The notes: generated by a model from the sequence alone, not told the origin. 40,298 nucleotides of DNA from Paracoccaceae bacterium (GCA_007695345.1 REDZ01000091.1:1-40298); one strand, 5' to 3'; positions 11,775 to 21,588 are shown, counted from the first letter of the stretch. A program made the numbers and translations.

Positions 11775-12126
11775 GGGGCGCCATCAGCTCTACCTCTGCA
11801 CCGTCGCGAACTGCCGTGTAGAAACAGCTTTGCCGCTTGGTGTGGCAGGCCGGCCCCGTCTGATCGACCATCAGCAACAGGCAGTCGCGGTCACAATCGA
11901 TGCGGAAATCCACCAGCCGCTGCACATGCCCCGAAGTGTCCCCTTTCACCCAGAAGGACTGGCGCGAGCGCGACCAATAGGTCACGCGCCCTGTTTCCAG
12001 CGTGCGGACCACGGCTTCGGCATTCATCCAGGCCACCATCAGCACCTGACCCGAGGCATGGTCCTGCGCAATCGCCGGGATCAGACCTTTTTCATCGTAT
12101 CGCAGGGTTTGCGGATCGAAAATCAT
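11764..12126 (-). CDS. hisI: Phosphoribosyl-AMP cyclohydrolase HisI
   Basis: HisI opens the adenine ring of phosphoribosyl-AMP in the third step of histidine synthesis. Family motifs are present: GLIPAIAQDHASGQVLMVAWMN, VTYWSRSRQSFWVKGDTSGH, the Asp/Cys metal site DFRIDCDRD, and the C-terminal CHTKRQSCFY with its conserved cysteine. It has 120 aa without a fused HisE domain, as in most alphaproteobacteria. It overlaps the end of gluQ tail-to-tail, and no other his gene is nearby. Confidence 0.96.
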   Translation of the reverse strand: MIFDPQTLRYDEKGLIPAIAQDHASGQVLMVAWMNAEAVVRTLETGRVTYWSRSRQSFWVKGDTSGHVQRLVDFRIDCDRDCLLLMVDQTGPACHTKRQSCFYTAVRDGAEVELMAPLTD

Positions 12127-12189
12127 GCGCTATCTCCCGTTGCAACAGGCGCATTCTGTAGCGCAGCCGCAGGCCAGGGAAAACCCGCA

Positions 12190-12633
12190 ATGGGCGATAC
12201 GACCGATCTGATGCAACTCTATTCCACGCGCATTCTGGCGCTGGCCGCCGATATCCCGCATCTGGCGCGGCTGTCGGACCCGCAGGCCAGCGTCAAGCGC
12301 CGCTCGCCGCTTTGCGGATCAACCGTAACTGTGGATCTGGACATGACAGACGGGCGCGTCAGCCGGTTCGGGCAGGAGGTGAAGGCCTGCGCGCTGGGGC
12401 AGGCGGCGGCGGCGGTGCTGGGGCAGGTCGTGATCGGGCGATCCGCGGCAGAGCTGTCGCGCGCCCGCGATCAGTTGCGCGCCATGCTGACCCAGGGCGG
12501 CCCGGTCCCCGACGCCCCTTTCGACGGGTTCGAGGTGCTGACCCCCGCGCGCGACTATCGCAATCGGCACGCCTCGATCCTGCTCGCGCTGGAGGCAACG
12601 GTCGAGGCCACGGAACAGCTTGCCTCTGCCTGA
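12190..12633 (+). CDS. Iron-sulfur cluster assembly scaffold protein (NifU/IscU N-terminal type)
   Basis: This 147-aa protein fits the NifU-N/IscU scaffold fold. The first two ligand cysteines are visible: C42 in SPLCGSTVTVDL and C67 in EVKACALGQAAAAV, followed by the helix seen in scaffolds. The third cysteine, normally in a 'RxxC' context near the C-terminus, is replaced: the matching stretch reads NRHASILLALEA. Many Rhodobacterales carry this shortened variant, so the loss may be a family trait. The ORF track starts far upstream inside gluQ; the ATG at 12190 is the first sensible start. It is divergent from hisI, and no suf or isc genes are adjacent. Confidence 0.8.
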   Translation: MGDTTDLMQLYSTRILALAADIPHLARLSDPQASVKRRSPLCGSTVTVDLDMTDGRVSRFGQEVKACALGQAAAAVLGQVVIGRSAAELSRARDQLRAMLTQGGPVPDAPFDGFEVLTPARDYRNRHASILLALEATVEATEQLASA

Positions 12634-12683
12634 GCTTCATCTTGCCCAAAATACTCACCGGGGTGAATTGGCCGCAGGCCAGG

Positions 12684-12704
12684 AGGGGGCAGTCAGCCCC
12701 CTTT
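12684..12704 (+). terminator. Terminator after the scaffold gene
   Basis: AGGGGGC, loop AGTCA, GCCCCCT, then TT. The 7-bp stem with a short T tract lies between the plus-strand scaffold gene and the convergent end of pgm. Upstream of it (12635-12656) is CTTCATCTTGCCCAAAATAC, which looks like a recurrent Rhodobacteraceae intergenic sequence. Confidence 0.55.
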
Positions 12705-12705
12705 G

Positions 12706-14442
<1,737 letters not shown>

Positions 14443-14473
14443 TTATGCCCCAAACCGGGCAGGAAAGGCAGGA

Positions 14474-16261
14474 ATGCGGATACTTGTTTTCAACGCAGGC
14501 AGTTCATCGCTGAAATTCGGCGTATTCGATCTGGACCCCGGCGCACCGCTGGCGCGCGCGCAGCAGGTGTTCAAGGGCAGTTTTGACCGCTTCGGCCCCG
14601 AGGGTTGTGATGCCAGCCTGCCTTCGGGCAAGAGCCGCGCGCCCCATACCACCCTGGGCGACGCGATCCGCGCCGTCCCCGAGACGCTGGCCGGGCTGGA
14701 GGGGATCACGGCGGTTGCGCACCGGATCGCGCATGGCGGCGCGGCCTTTGCCGGGCCTGCGCGCATCACGCCAGAGGTCCGCGCACAGATCGCGGAGCTG
14801 AACCCGCTGGCGCCGCTGCACAACCCGGCCAATCTGGCGGCGCTGGACCGTGCCGCGCAGGTCTGGCCCGATTTGCCGCAATGGGCCGTGTTCGACACCA
14901 GTTTTCACCTGAGCAATCCCGCGCGCGCGACCACCTATGCCGTGCCGCGCGCATGGCGCGAGACGGGGCTTCGGCGCTACGGGTTTCACGGCACATCGCA
15001 TAAATACGTCGCCCAACGCGCGGCCGAGGCCTTGGGGCAGGATCTCCGCGACCTGCGCATCCTGTCGCTGCATCTGGGCAACGGGGCCAGCGCCTGTGCC
15101 GTGGCCTTCGGGCAAAGCATCGACAGTTCGATGGGCATGACCCCGTTGGAGGGGCTGGTGATGGGCACACGCTCGGGCGATGTGGATCCGGGGCTGTTCG
15201 GGTATCTGCACCGGCAACTGGGGCTGGATGCGACCGCGATCGAGCAGGCGCTTTACAGCGAGAGCGGGTTGCTGGGGCTGACCGGATCGTCCGACATGCG
15301 CGATGTCGAGGCGCGTGCAGCCAAGGGCGATGCCGAGGCGCAGCTTGCCATCAACATTTATGCCTACCGCGCGCGCAAATATATCGGGGCCTATGCGGCA
15401 GCGATGGGGGGGCTGGATGTCCTGGTCTTTACCGGCGGGATTGGCGAGAACGCGCCCGCCATGCGCCGGCGCATCTGCGACGGGCTGGAATTTCTGGGCC
15501 TGAAGCTGAATCATGACCGCAATCTGGCCGTGGATCTGCAGGGCAGGGCGGCCCCACAGGTTCAGGCTTTCGGCTCTCGCGTCAATGTGCTGGTCACCGA
15601 AACCGCCGAGCAATTGATGATCGCGCACGAGGTCGCCAATGCCATCGGCGCGCCCAGGCGCAAGGCGCTACGCGTGCCGGTGGCCGTGTCGGCGCGGCAT
15701 GTGCATCTGTGCGCGCGCGCGGTGACCGCGCTGTTTGGCGAGGGGTATGACCTGACACCGGGCAAGCCCCTGCGCCAGGAGGGGCATTGGGCCGCACAGG
15801 AACGCGTGACCCTGCACGGCCCGCGCGGCGAGATTGGCAATGTCGCGATCCTTGGCCCCTTGCGCAGGCGCACGCAGGTCGAGATTTCGCGCACCGACGG
15901 GTTCGCGCTGGGGATCGACGCGCCGGTGCGTCAAAGCGGGGCGTTGCAGGGCACGCCGCAGATCCGCCTGATCGGCCCGGCGGGGCATTTCGACACGGAT
16001 GGTCTGATCATCGCCGCGCGCCATATCCACATGAACAGCGCCGATGCAGAGGCCGCCGGGCTTGCCGATGGCGCGCGCGTGCAGGTGCATCTGGGAGAGA
16101 GCGCGCGCGGGCTGACATTTGACGATGTGCTGGTGCGCGTGTCGGATGACGCCTTTACCGAAATGCATATCGACACGGATGAGGCCAATGCCGCCGGGAT
16201 CGCTGGCGCGGTCGAGGGCGAGATTGCCCCGGTGGCTGCCCGCATTCCGGCGCAGGACTAG
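14474..16261 (+). CDS. Acetate kinase fused to PduL-type phosphate acyltransferase
   Basis: One uninterrupted 595-aa frame joins two enzymes. Residues 1-395 are acetate/propionate kinase: LVFNAGSSSLKFGVF, AHRIAHGGAAF, VFDTSFHLSNPA, YGFHGTSHKYVA, VMGTRSGDVDPG and VFTGGIGENAP. Two small departures are AHRIAHGG for the usual GHRVVHGG, and TAEQLMIA for TNEELMIA. Residues 400-595 are a complete PduL phosphotransacylase, unrelated to Pta, with zinc ligands His409/411 (SARHVHL), His517/519 (AARHIHM) and His565 (EMHIDTDEANA). Together they would convert acyl-CoA and phosphate to acyl phosphate and then acid plus ATP, or the reverse. There are no microcompartment shell genes nearby and no encapsulation peptide is evident. 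Ribosome site AGGAAAGGCAGG. No separate pta is seen. Confidence 0.93.
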   Translation: MRILVFNAGSSSLKFGVFDLDPGAPLARAQQVFKGSFDRFGPEGCDASLPSGKSRAPHTTLGDAIRAVPETLAGLEGITAVAHRIAHGGAAFAGPARITPEVRAQIAELNPLAPLHNPANLAALDRAAQVWPDLPQWAVFDTSFHLSNPARATTYAVPRAWRETGLRRYGFHGTSHKYVAQRAAEALGQDLRDLRILSLHLGNGASACAVAFGQSIDSSMGMTPLEGLVMGTRSGDVDPGLFGYLHRQLGLDATAIEQALYSESGLLGLTGSSDMRDVEARAAKGDAEAQLAINIYAYRARKYIGAYAAAMGGLDVLVFTGGIGENAPAMRRRICDGLEFLGLKLNHDRNLAVDLQGRAAPQVQAFGSRVNVLVTETAEQLMIAHEVANAIGAPRRKALRVPVAVSARHVHLCARAVTALFGEGYDLTPGKPLRQEGHWAAQERVTLHGPRGEIGNVAILGPLRRRTQVEISRTDGFALGIDAPVRQSGALQGTPQIRLIGPAGHFDTDGLIIAARHIHMNSADAEAAGLADGARVQVHLGESARGLTFDDVLVRVSDDAFTEMHIDTDEANAAGIAGAVEGEIAPVAARIPAQD

Positions 16262-16286
16262 GCCGCAATTCCGGGGCATCACGGCG

Positions 16287-17375
16287 TCACGTTTCAGGTG
16301 TCCGCAGCGTTATTTCTTCGGCATTCACCATAGTGCGGATGCGCGCGGCGATGGCGGTCATCGCGGCCTCATGCGCGGGCGCATCGGGGCGGGTGACTGC
16401 TTCGGCGTCATCGCGCAGCGCATCGGCCCCGCGTTTGGACATGTTGTCGAGCAGAAAGGCAATCGCTGCGCTGTCCTCGGGGCGGGCGGCGGCGATCAGG
16501 GTCACCATATCCTCGGGCGGGTGCGCGCGCATCAGCGCGGGCACATCGTCAGGCGACAAGCGCTCGGGGATATCGTGAAAGGTAAAGATCGCGCTTCGTA
16601 CACCATCGGCATAGCCCTGATCGCCCTGCGCGATCTGCGCCAGCAGATCGTCACGTAATGTGGCGGTGGCAGCATTCAGGATCTCGCCCATCCGTTTGCC
16701 GGGCGGGGCGGCAAAGGCGCGCGGCGGGCGCGCGTTGATCTGTTCGGCCAGCGTGGCCCCGATCCGCGCGACGGTGCCGGGCGCGATGTCTGCCGTCCGG
16801 GCGATGCCCAGGGCCAGCGCGCTGGCCTGATCGGCGGGCAGGGCGTGCAACAGGCGCGCGGCCTTGTCCGTGCCCAGCTTGGACAGCAACACGGCGCCCA
16901 CCACCTGCGATTCGGCACGAAGGATGGCCAGCAGCGTGTCATCCGAGGCCAGATCCAGCGCGGTCCAGGGGTCATCCTGCCCGTTTCCGCGCGTCAGTGC
17001 GCGCAACTGGCGCGTGGCATCGGCATCAAGCGCGCCATCGAGCAATGACAGCGCCGCTTCCAGCCCGTCGGGAAAGGACACGCCGACCTGTTCCAGCATC
17101 TGGATGAATTCCTCGACCACGGCAAGCATGGTCGCGCGATCCACCAGCCGCATGCTGCCCAGGGTTTGCGTCAGGGTGGCCTGCATGTCCGGGGGCAGGG
17201 CGGAAACCGGGGTCTGCACCCCTTCGGCCAGCAATACGCGCACGATGATGGCGGCTTTCTGCGCGCCGGTCAGATGGTCAGTGCTGACCCTGCTGGCGGA
17301 TGTTGTCGGGGCCGCCCTGGCGGTCTGGGTCGGGGCAGCCGGGCGCGGGGCAAGCTGCGTCTGGTCTTGTGACAT
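16287..17375 (-). CDS. FliG-like flagellar motor switch protein, divergent
   Basis: FliG forms the switch ring of the flagellar motor and carries torque. LTGAQKAAIIVRVLLAEG matches the FliG N-terminal domain, AESQVVGAVLLSKLGTDKAARLL the middle domain, and the segment from AIFTFHDIPERLSPDDVPALM to DNMSKRGADAL the C-terminal domain. It departs from motor FliG in key places: the FliM-binding EHPQ motif reads ESQV, and the usual FEDL and LKG elements read FHDI and IAAA. No flagellar genes surround it. The start is uncertain: 17375 (MSQDQTQ, 362 aa) or 17426; the track start at 17486 would run through a terminator. A second FliG-like gene outside the main flagellar cluster is a reasonable reading; function is unproven. 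Confidence 0.75.
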   Translation of the reverse strand: MSQDQTQLAPRPAAPTQTARAAPTTSASRVSTDHLTGAQKAAIIVRVLLAEGVQTPVSALPPDMQATLTQTLGSMRLVDRATMLAVVEEFIQMLEQVGVSFPDGLEAALSLLDGALDADATRQLRALTRGNGQDDPWTALDLASDDTLLAILRAESQVVGAVLLSKLGTDKAARLLHALPADQASALALGIARTADIAPGTVARIGATLAEQINARPPRAFAAPPGKRMGEILNAATATLRDDLLAQIAQGDQGYADGVRSAIFTFHDIPERLSPDDVPALMRAHPPEDMVTLIAAARPEDSAAIAFLLDNMSKRGADALRDDAEAVTRPDAPAHEAAMTAIAARIRTMVNAEEITLRTPET

Positions 17376-17459
17376 GCGGATCACACCATTGGACTCGGAC
17401 TGACCGAATTCTTGCCTGCGAAACATCAAGAAAAGGTTGAAAGCTCGGCACAGCCCCAC

Positions 17460-17493
17460 AAAAAAGCGCCCCGGGGCACGAAGCACGGGGCGC
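17460..17493 (-). terminator. Rho-independent terminator after the small secreted protein gene
   Basis: Read on the minus strand: GCGCCCCG, an 11-12-base loop, CGGGGCGC, then TTTTTT. It lies between the 54-aa gene and the FliG-like gene, so the latter probably has its own promoter. Confidence 0.85.
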
Positions 17494-17527
17494 CAAAACA
17501 GCGCATCAACTTGCGGTATTGACCGGC

Positions 17528-17692
17528 TTAGCTGGTGATCGGTTCGATGCAGGTTCCGCTATCGCTATCCCAGATCTGACCTTCGGCGCAGCTTGATGCG
17601 GTTTGTTCGGGGGTCATGCTGCCGCACATGGCCGCGGCCATCACCGGGCTGAAGCCCAGCACCAGAGCAGTGAGAGTCACTTTCAGTTTCAT
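17528..17692 (-). CDS. 54-aa secreted cysteine-containing small protein
   Basis: The gene is too short for the ORF track. It encodes a signal peptide (MKLKVTLTALVLGFSPVMAA) and a mature part of about 34 residues with three cysteines: MCGSMTPEQ, ASSCAEGQIWDS and DSGTCIEP. The pattern CAxGxxWDxxxxxC resembles short chitin-binding-type or uncharacterised secreted peptides found next to purB in Rhodobacteraceae, recalled from memory. A very good ribosome site, GAAGGAG, stands 7 bases before the ATG, and a strong terminator follows, so it is a genuine transcription unit. The function is unknown. Confidence 0.75.
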   Translation of the reverse strand: MKLKVTLTALVLGFSPVMAAAMCGSMTPEQTASSCAEGQIWDSDSGTCIEPITS

Positions 17693-17718
17693 GGCTTTCT
17701 CCTTCTGCAGTGGGACCG

Positions 17719-17745
17719 ATCATAGCACGATTATTGCGAATACAA
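17719..17745 (-). promoter_or_regulatory. Possible promoter for the small secreted protein gene
   Basis: On the minus strand TTGTAT is followed after 15 bases by TATGAT, which matches the -10 consensus at 5 of 6. The spacer is short. It lies between the purB stop and the small gene. Confidence 0.3.
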
Positions 17746-17759
17746 CCCCGGCTGCGACA

Positions 17760-19064
17760 TTAATCGGAAAAAACCCGCGCAAAAATGGTTTCGACATGCT
17801 TTGTGTGGTGATCAAGGTCAAAGTTTGAGCGGATCTGTTCCTCGGACAGCGCCGCGCGCACATCCGTATCGCCCAACAATTCCTCGAGGAAATCGCACCC
17901 CTGTTCCCAGACCTTCATCGCGTTGCGCTGCACAAGACCATAGGCATCCTCGCGGCTGACACCGGCTTGCGTCAGCGCCAGCAGCACGCGCTGCGAATGG
18001 ATCAGCCCACGGAACTTGTTCATATTCGCGATCATCGTATCAGGATAGACCACCAGCTTGTCGATCACCCCGGTCAGACGCGCCAGCGCGAAATCCAGCG
18101 TTACTGTGGCATCGGGGCCGATCATCCGCTCGACCGAGGAATGCGAAATGTCGCGCTCATGCCAGAGCGCCACATTCTCCATCGCCGGGACCACCGCCAT
18201 GCGCACCAGCCGCGCCAGCCCGGTCAGGTTTTCGGTCAGCACCGGGTTGCGTTTGTGCGGCATCGCGCTGGAGCCTTTCTGCCCCTTGCTGAAAAACTCT
18301 TCAGCCTCAAGCACTTCGGTGCGCTGCATGTGGCGGATTTCAATGGCGATATTCTCGATGCTGCTGGCGATCACGCCCAGCGTGGCAAAGAACATCGCAT
18401 GGCGGTCGCGCGGGATGACCTGCGTGCTGATCGGCTCTGGCGTCAGACCCAGCTTTTCGCAGACGTGAACCTCCACACTGGGGTCGATATTGGCGAAAGT
18501 GCCGACAGCGCCGGAAATCGCGCCTGTCGCAATCTCGGCGCGGGCGGCCAGCAGGCGGGCGCGGTTGCGGTCCATCTCGGCGTAGAAGCGCGCGAATGTC
18601 AGCCCCATGGTCGTGGGTTCAGCATGGATGCCATGGCTGCGCCCGATGCGCACCGTGAATTTATGTTCCATCGCGCGGCGTTTGAGCGCGGCGAGCAGGG
18701 CGTCGATATCGGCCAGCAGCAGATCGGCGGCGCGCACAAGCTGGATGTTGAAGGTCGTGTCCAGCACGTCCGAACTGGTCATGCCCTGATGGACAAAGCG
18801 CGCTTCCTCATTTCCGATAATCTCGGCCAGATGGGTCAGAAAGGCGATCACGTCATGTTTGGTGACGGCCTCGATCTCGTCTATGCGGGCCACGTCGAAT
18901 TCGACATCGCGTGCAGTCCAGACCGCTTCGGCGCTGGCCCTGGGGATGACGCCAAGCGCGGCTTGTGCGTCACAGGCATGGGCCTCGATCTCGTACCAGA
19001 TGCGGAACTTGGTCTCGGGCGACCAGATGGACGCCATTTCGGGGCGGGAATAACGCGGGATCAT
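17760..19064 (-). CDS. purB: Adenylosuccinate lyase
   Basis: PurB splits fumarate from SAICAR and from adenylosuccinate in purine synthesis. The fumarase/aspartase superfamily signature [10 protein letters not shown] is present, as are [14 protein letters not shown] and the histidine in [15 protein letters not shown]. The N-terminus [20 protein letters not shown] is typical of the short bacterial form. The track start at 19199 runs through an AT-rich intergenic region; the ATG at 19064 gives 434 aa, the standard size. Confidence 0.97.
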   Translation of the reverse strand: MIPRYSRPEMASIWSPETKFRIWYEIEAHACDAQAALGVIPRASAEAVWTARDVEFDVARIDEIEAVTKHDVIAFLTHLAEIIGNEEARFVHQGMTSSDVLDTTFNIQLVRAADLLLADIDALLAALKRRAMEHKFTVRIGRSHGIHAEPTTMGLTFARFYAEMDRNRARLLAARAEIATGAISGAVGTFANIDPSVEVHVCEKLGLTPEPISTQVIPRDRHAMFFATLGVIASSIENIAIEIRHMQRTEVLEAEEFFSKGQKGSSAMPHKRNPVLTENLTGLARLVRMAVVPAMENVALWHERDISHSSVERMIGPDATVTLDFALARLTGVIDKLVVYPDTMIANMNKFRGLIHSQRVLLALTQAGVSREDAYGLVQRNAMKVWEQGCDFLEELLGDTDVRAALSEEQIRSNFDLDHHTKHVETIFARVFSD

Positions 19065-19146
19065 GCGGGCCTCTTGCTTGACGGGGTTGGCTGCGTCATA
19101 CGCGCTGCAAGGGCCGGTCGCAAGCTGTCTGCCTTGTCTATATTTA

Positions 19147-19164
19147 TCATAATACTGATTATGA
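19147..19164. promoter_or_regulatory. AT-rich inverted repeat between purB and sulP
   Basis: TCATAAT-ACTG-ATTATGA, a 7-bp perfect inverted repeat with a 4-base spacer, stands out in GC-rich DNA. It lies 83 bases upstream of purB and about 75 bases before the sulP promoter. It has the form of a dimeric regulator's operator, but I cannot name the protein. Confidence 0.35.
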
Positions 19165-19238
19165 GATATACGGGTGGAATACGGATGCCGGACCCCCACT
19201 GGCGCGCTATGCAGACAACATATCTAAACATTCATGAC

Positions 19239-19267
19239 TTGTAATGTGTTATTCATCCCCTTATATT
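19239..19267 (+). promoter_or_regulatory. Sigma-70-like promoter for sulP
   Basis: TTGTAA (-35), a 17-base spacer, then TATATT (-10, 5 of 6). It predicts transcription from about 19274, which excludes the ORF-track start at 19234 and supports a start at 19318 or 19342. Confidence 0.5.
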
Positions 19268-19341
19268 GCGCCCATCCAATACCACTGGTGCCGATTTGCC
19301 CTGCACCACAAAGGCCCATGCCGTCAGAAGGTTATCACGAC

Positions 19342-21102
19342 ATGCTCACCCGTTTTCTGCCCTTCCTCGTCTGGGCGCGCCAGTATGAACGGTCCTTTCT
19401 CGCGCAGGATCTGATCGCGGCAAGTGTCGTGACGATCATGCTGGTGCCGCAAGGCATGGCCTATGCGATGCTGGCGGGCCTGCCCCCGCAGGCCGGGCTA
19501 TACGGTGCGATGCTGCCATTGCTTCTCTATGCGGCTTTCGGCTCGTCGCGGTCGCTGGCCGTGGGTCCGGTGGCGGTGGTGGCGCTGATGACAGCGGCGG
19601 CTGCCGGGCTGGTGGCCGAGATGGGCGCGCCCGGCTATCATCTGGCGGCCCTGTGGCTGGCACTTCTGTCCGGCGCGATGCTGTTGTTGATGGGCGTGTT
19701 CCGGCTGGGGTTCATCGCGAGCTTTCTGTCGCATCCGGTGATTTCCGGCTTCATCACGGCAGCAGGAATATTGATCGCTGCCAGCCAGTTACGCCATCTT
19801 CTTGGTGCGGATATCACGGGCAAGACGCTGCCACAGGTGATCCCGTCGCTGCTGGGCAATCTTGGCAATCTCTCGCTGCCCACGGTCCTGCTGTCCGCCG
19901 CTGTGCTGGGCTTTCTGTTCTGGTCGCGCGCGGGACTGGCGCGGATTCTGAGGCGTGTGGGTCTGTCGGAACCTGTTGCGAAGCTTCTGGGCCGGACTGC
20001 GCTGCTGATCGCGGTCGTTGCCTCGACACTCCTGGTCTGGGCACTGGGGCTGGAGGGGCGCGGCGTGGCGATCCTGGGCGATATCCCGCGCGGATTGCCT
20101 GAATTCGGCCTGCCGGAATTTGACCTGACGCTGATCCAGATCCTTGCCGCGCCCGCGCTGATGATCGCCATTGTGGGCTATGTCGAATCCATCTCGATCG
20201 CGCAGACGCTTGCTGCAAAGAAGCGCGAGGCGATTGATCCCAACCGCGAACTGGTCGCACTGGGGCTGGCCAATCTGGGGGCCGGTGTCAGCAATGCGAT
20301 GCCGGTCACGGGCGGGTTGTCGCGGACCATCGTGAATTTCGATGCAGGGGCGCGCACCCCGGCGGCGGGGGCAATCACGGCGCTGTTCATCGGGGGCGCG
20401 GTCCTGGTGCTGACACCGCTGATGTTCTACCTGCCGCGCGCGACGCTGGCGGCCATCATCATCGTGGCCGTTGTGTCGTTGCTGGATTTCCGCGCCCTGC
20501 CCCGCACCTTTGCCTATTCGCGTGCCGACGGGGCCGCGATGGCGGCGACCATGGCCGTGACGCTGCTGGTCGGCGTGGAACAGGGCTTGCTGGCCGGGGT
20601 CGGGCTGTCGCTGGTGCTCTATCTCTACCGGACATCGCGCCCCCATATCGCTGTCGTCGGACAGGTGCCGGGCACAGAGCATTTCCGCAATGTCGAGCGG
20701 CACCATGTCACGACTGACCCGGCGATTTTCGCGGTCCGTGTGGACGAGTCGCTCTATTTCCCGAATGCCCGCGTGCTGGAGGACCGGATCGTGCAGGCGC
20801 TTGCGACAGAGCCCGCGCTGCAGCATGTCGTGTTGCAGGCCACGGCGATCAACTATATCGATGCCTCCGCGCTTGAGAGCCTTGAGGCGATCAATGACCG
20901 GCTGAAGGCCGCAGGCGTGCAGTTCCACCTGTCCGAGGTCAAGGGCCCGGTGATGGACCAGCTTGCCCGCAGCCATTTTCTGGATGAACTGAATGGCCAG
21001 GTCTTCCTGACGCAGTATGACGCGATGGCAGACCTGTCCCCGACCGTGACGCAGGACTGTGTGGCGCAACCCAGGGTTGATTCGCGCCGCGCCCCGGCGT
21101 GA
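19342..21102 (+). CDS. SulP family inorganic anion transporter with STAS domain
   Basis: This is an inner-membrane SLC26/SulP protein, probably carrying sulfate, bicarbonate or another anion. The N-terminal QDLIAASVVTIMLVPQGMAYAMLAGLPPQAGLYG is the family signature; about 10-14 hydrophobic segments follow to residue 420. The cytoplasmic STAS domain (about 425-550) includes VRVDESLYFPNARVLEDRI and INYIDASALESLEAINDRL. The ATG at 19342 (586 aa) has AGAAGG 10 bases upstream; 19318 with AAAGG is possible. The substrate cannot be read from sequence, and no carbonic anhydrase or sulfur gene adjoins it. Confidence 0.92.
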   Translation: MLTRFLPFLVWARQYERSFLAQDLIAASVVTIMLVPQGMAYAMLAGLPPQAGLYGAMLPLLLYAAFGSSRSLAVGPVAVVALMTAAAAGLVAEMGAPGYHLAALWLALLSGAMLLLMGVFRLGFIASFLSHPVISGFITAAGILIAASQLRHLLGADITGKTLPQVIPSLLGNLGNLSLPTVLLSAAVLGFLFWSRAGLARILRRVGLSEPVAKLLGRTALLIAVVASTLLVWALGLEGRGVAILGDIPRGLPEFGLPEFDLTLIQILAAPALMIAIVGYVESISIAQTLAAKKREAIDPNRELVALGLANLGAGVSNAMPVTGGLSRTIVNFDAGARTPAAGAITALFIGGAVLVLTPLMFYLPRATLAAIIIVAVVSLLDFRALPRTFAYSRADGAAMAATMAVTLLVGVEQGLLAGVGLSLVLYLYRTSRPHIAVVGQVPGTEHFRNVERHHVTTDPAIFAVRVDESLYFPNARVLEDRIVQALATEPALQHVVLQATAINYIDASALESLEAINDRLKAAGVQFHLSEVKGPVMDQLARSHFLDELNGQVFLTQYDAMADLSPTVTQDCVAQPRVDSRRAPA

Positions 21103-21118
21103 ACGCGGCATCTGCGCG

Positions 21119-21154
21119 GAACCTTGCCAGCGGTGCGCCGCACTGGCAGGGTTC
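21119..21154 (+). other. Strong hairpin downstream of sulP
   Basis: GAACCTTGCCAG and CTGGCAGGGTTC form a 12-bp stem (one G-U pair) around a GC-rich inner part with its own CGG-TGCG-CCG hairpin. There is no T tract, so it may be an mRNA 3' structure rather than a classical terminator. Confidence 0.5.
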
Positions 21155-21333
21155 GCGTCCGCGCACAGCATGACGCGCGATCCTTTGCCGATGGCACAGC
21201 CCTTTCACGCAGCTTTCTGCCTGTGCTGATCGGGCGCGCACTGGCCACGCTTGCTGACGGCCCGTTTCCATTCAACCATCGCGCCACGGTCGCCGGTTTG
21301 TCCGGGGCCAGGCGCAATCGATGGGAGTATGAC

Positions 21334-21561
21334 ATGACACGCATTGCAACACTTGCAGGCGCCCTCATGCTGAGTGCAGGGCTGGTGACGGCGCAGGACA
21401 CAGACGATACAAGCTGGACGCAGGAAGAGTTCATGGAGGCGTTTCCAGAGATGACGGAAGAGATCTTTGACATGATCGACGCCAATGATGACGGGGTGAT
21501 CGACGCGGATGAATATCTCGACGCTATCGATGCCGGGCTGATCGCACCGCTGGAAGGGTGA
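21334..21561 (+). CDS. Small exported EF-hand protein
   Basis: The protein has 75 aa: a signal peptide (MTRIATLAGALMLSAGLVTA), an acidic linker, then one canonical 12-residue EF-hand loop DANDDGVIDADE within FDMIDANDDGVIDADEYLDAI. The preceding EEFMEAFPEMTEEIFDMI is the entering helix and may be a degenerate first hand. It is strongly acidic and probably binds Ca2+ in the periplasm. The track start at 21124 would place the signal peptide internally; the ATG at 21334 with GGGAG 6 bases before it is correct. The partner is unknown. Confidence 0.8.
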   Translation: MTRIATLAGALMLSAGLVTAQDTDDTSWTQEEFMEAFPEMTEEIFDMIDANDDGVIDADEYLDAIDAGLIAPLEG

Positions 21562-21588
21562 CCTGATCTGACCCGCACGAACACGACC

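Noticed and set aside
14474-16261. Sequencing or assembly artefact joining ackA and pduL
   Set aside because: The frame is continuous, both domains are complete and a short linker fits between them; no duplicated or missing residues are apparent.
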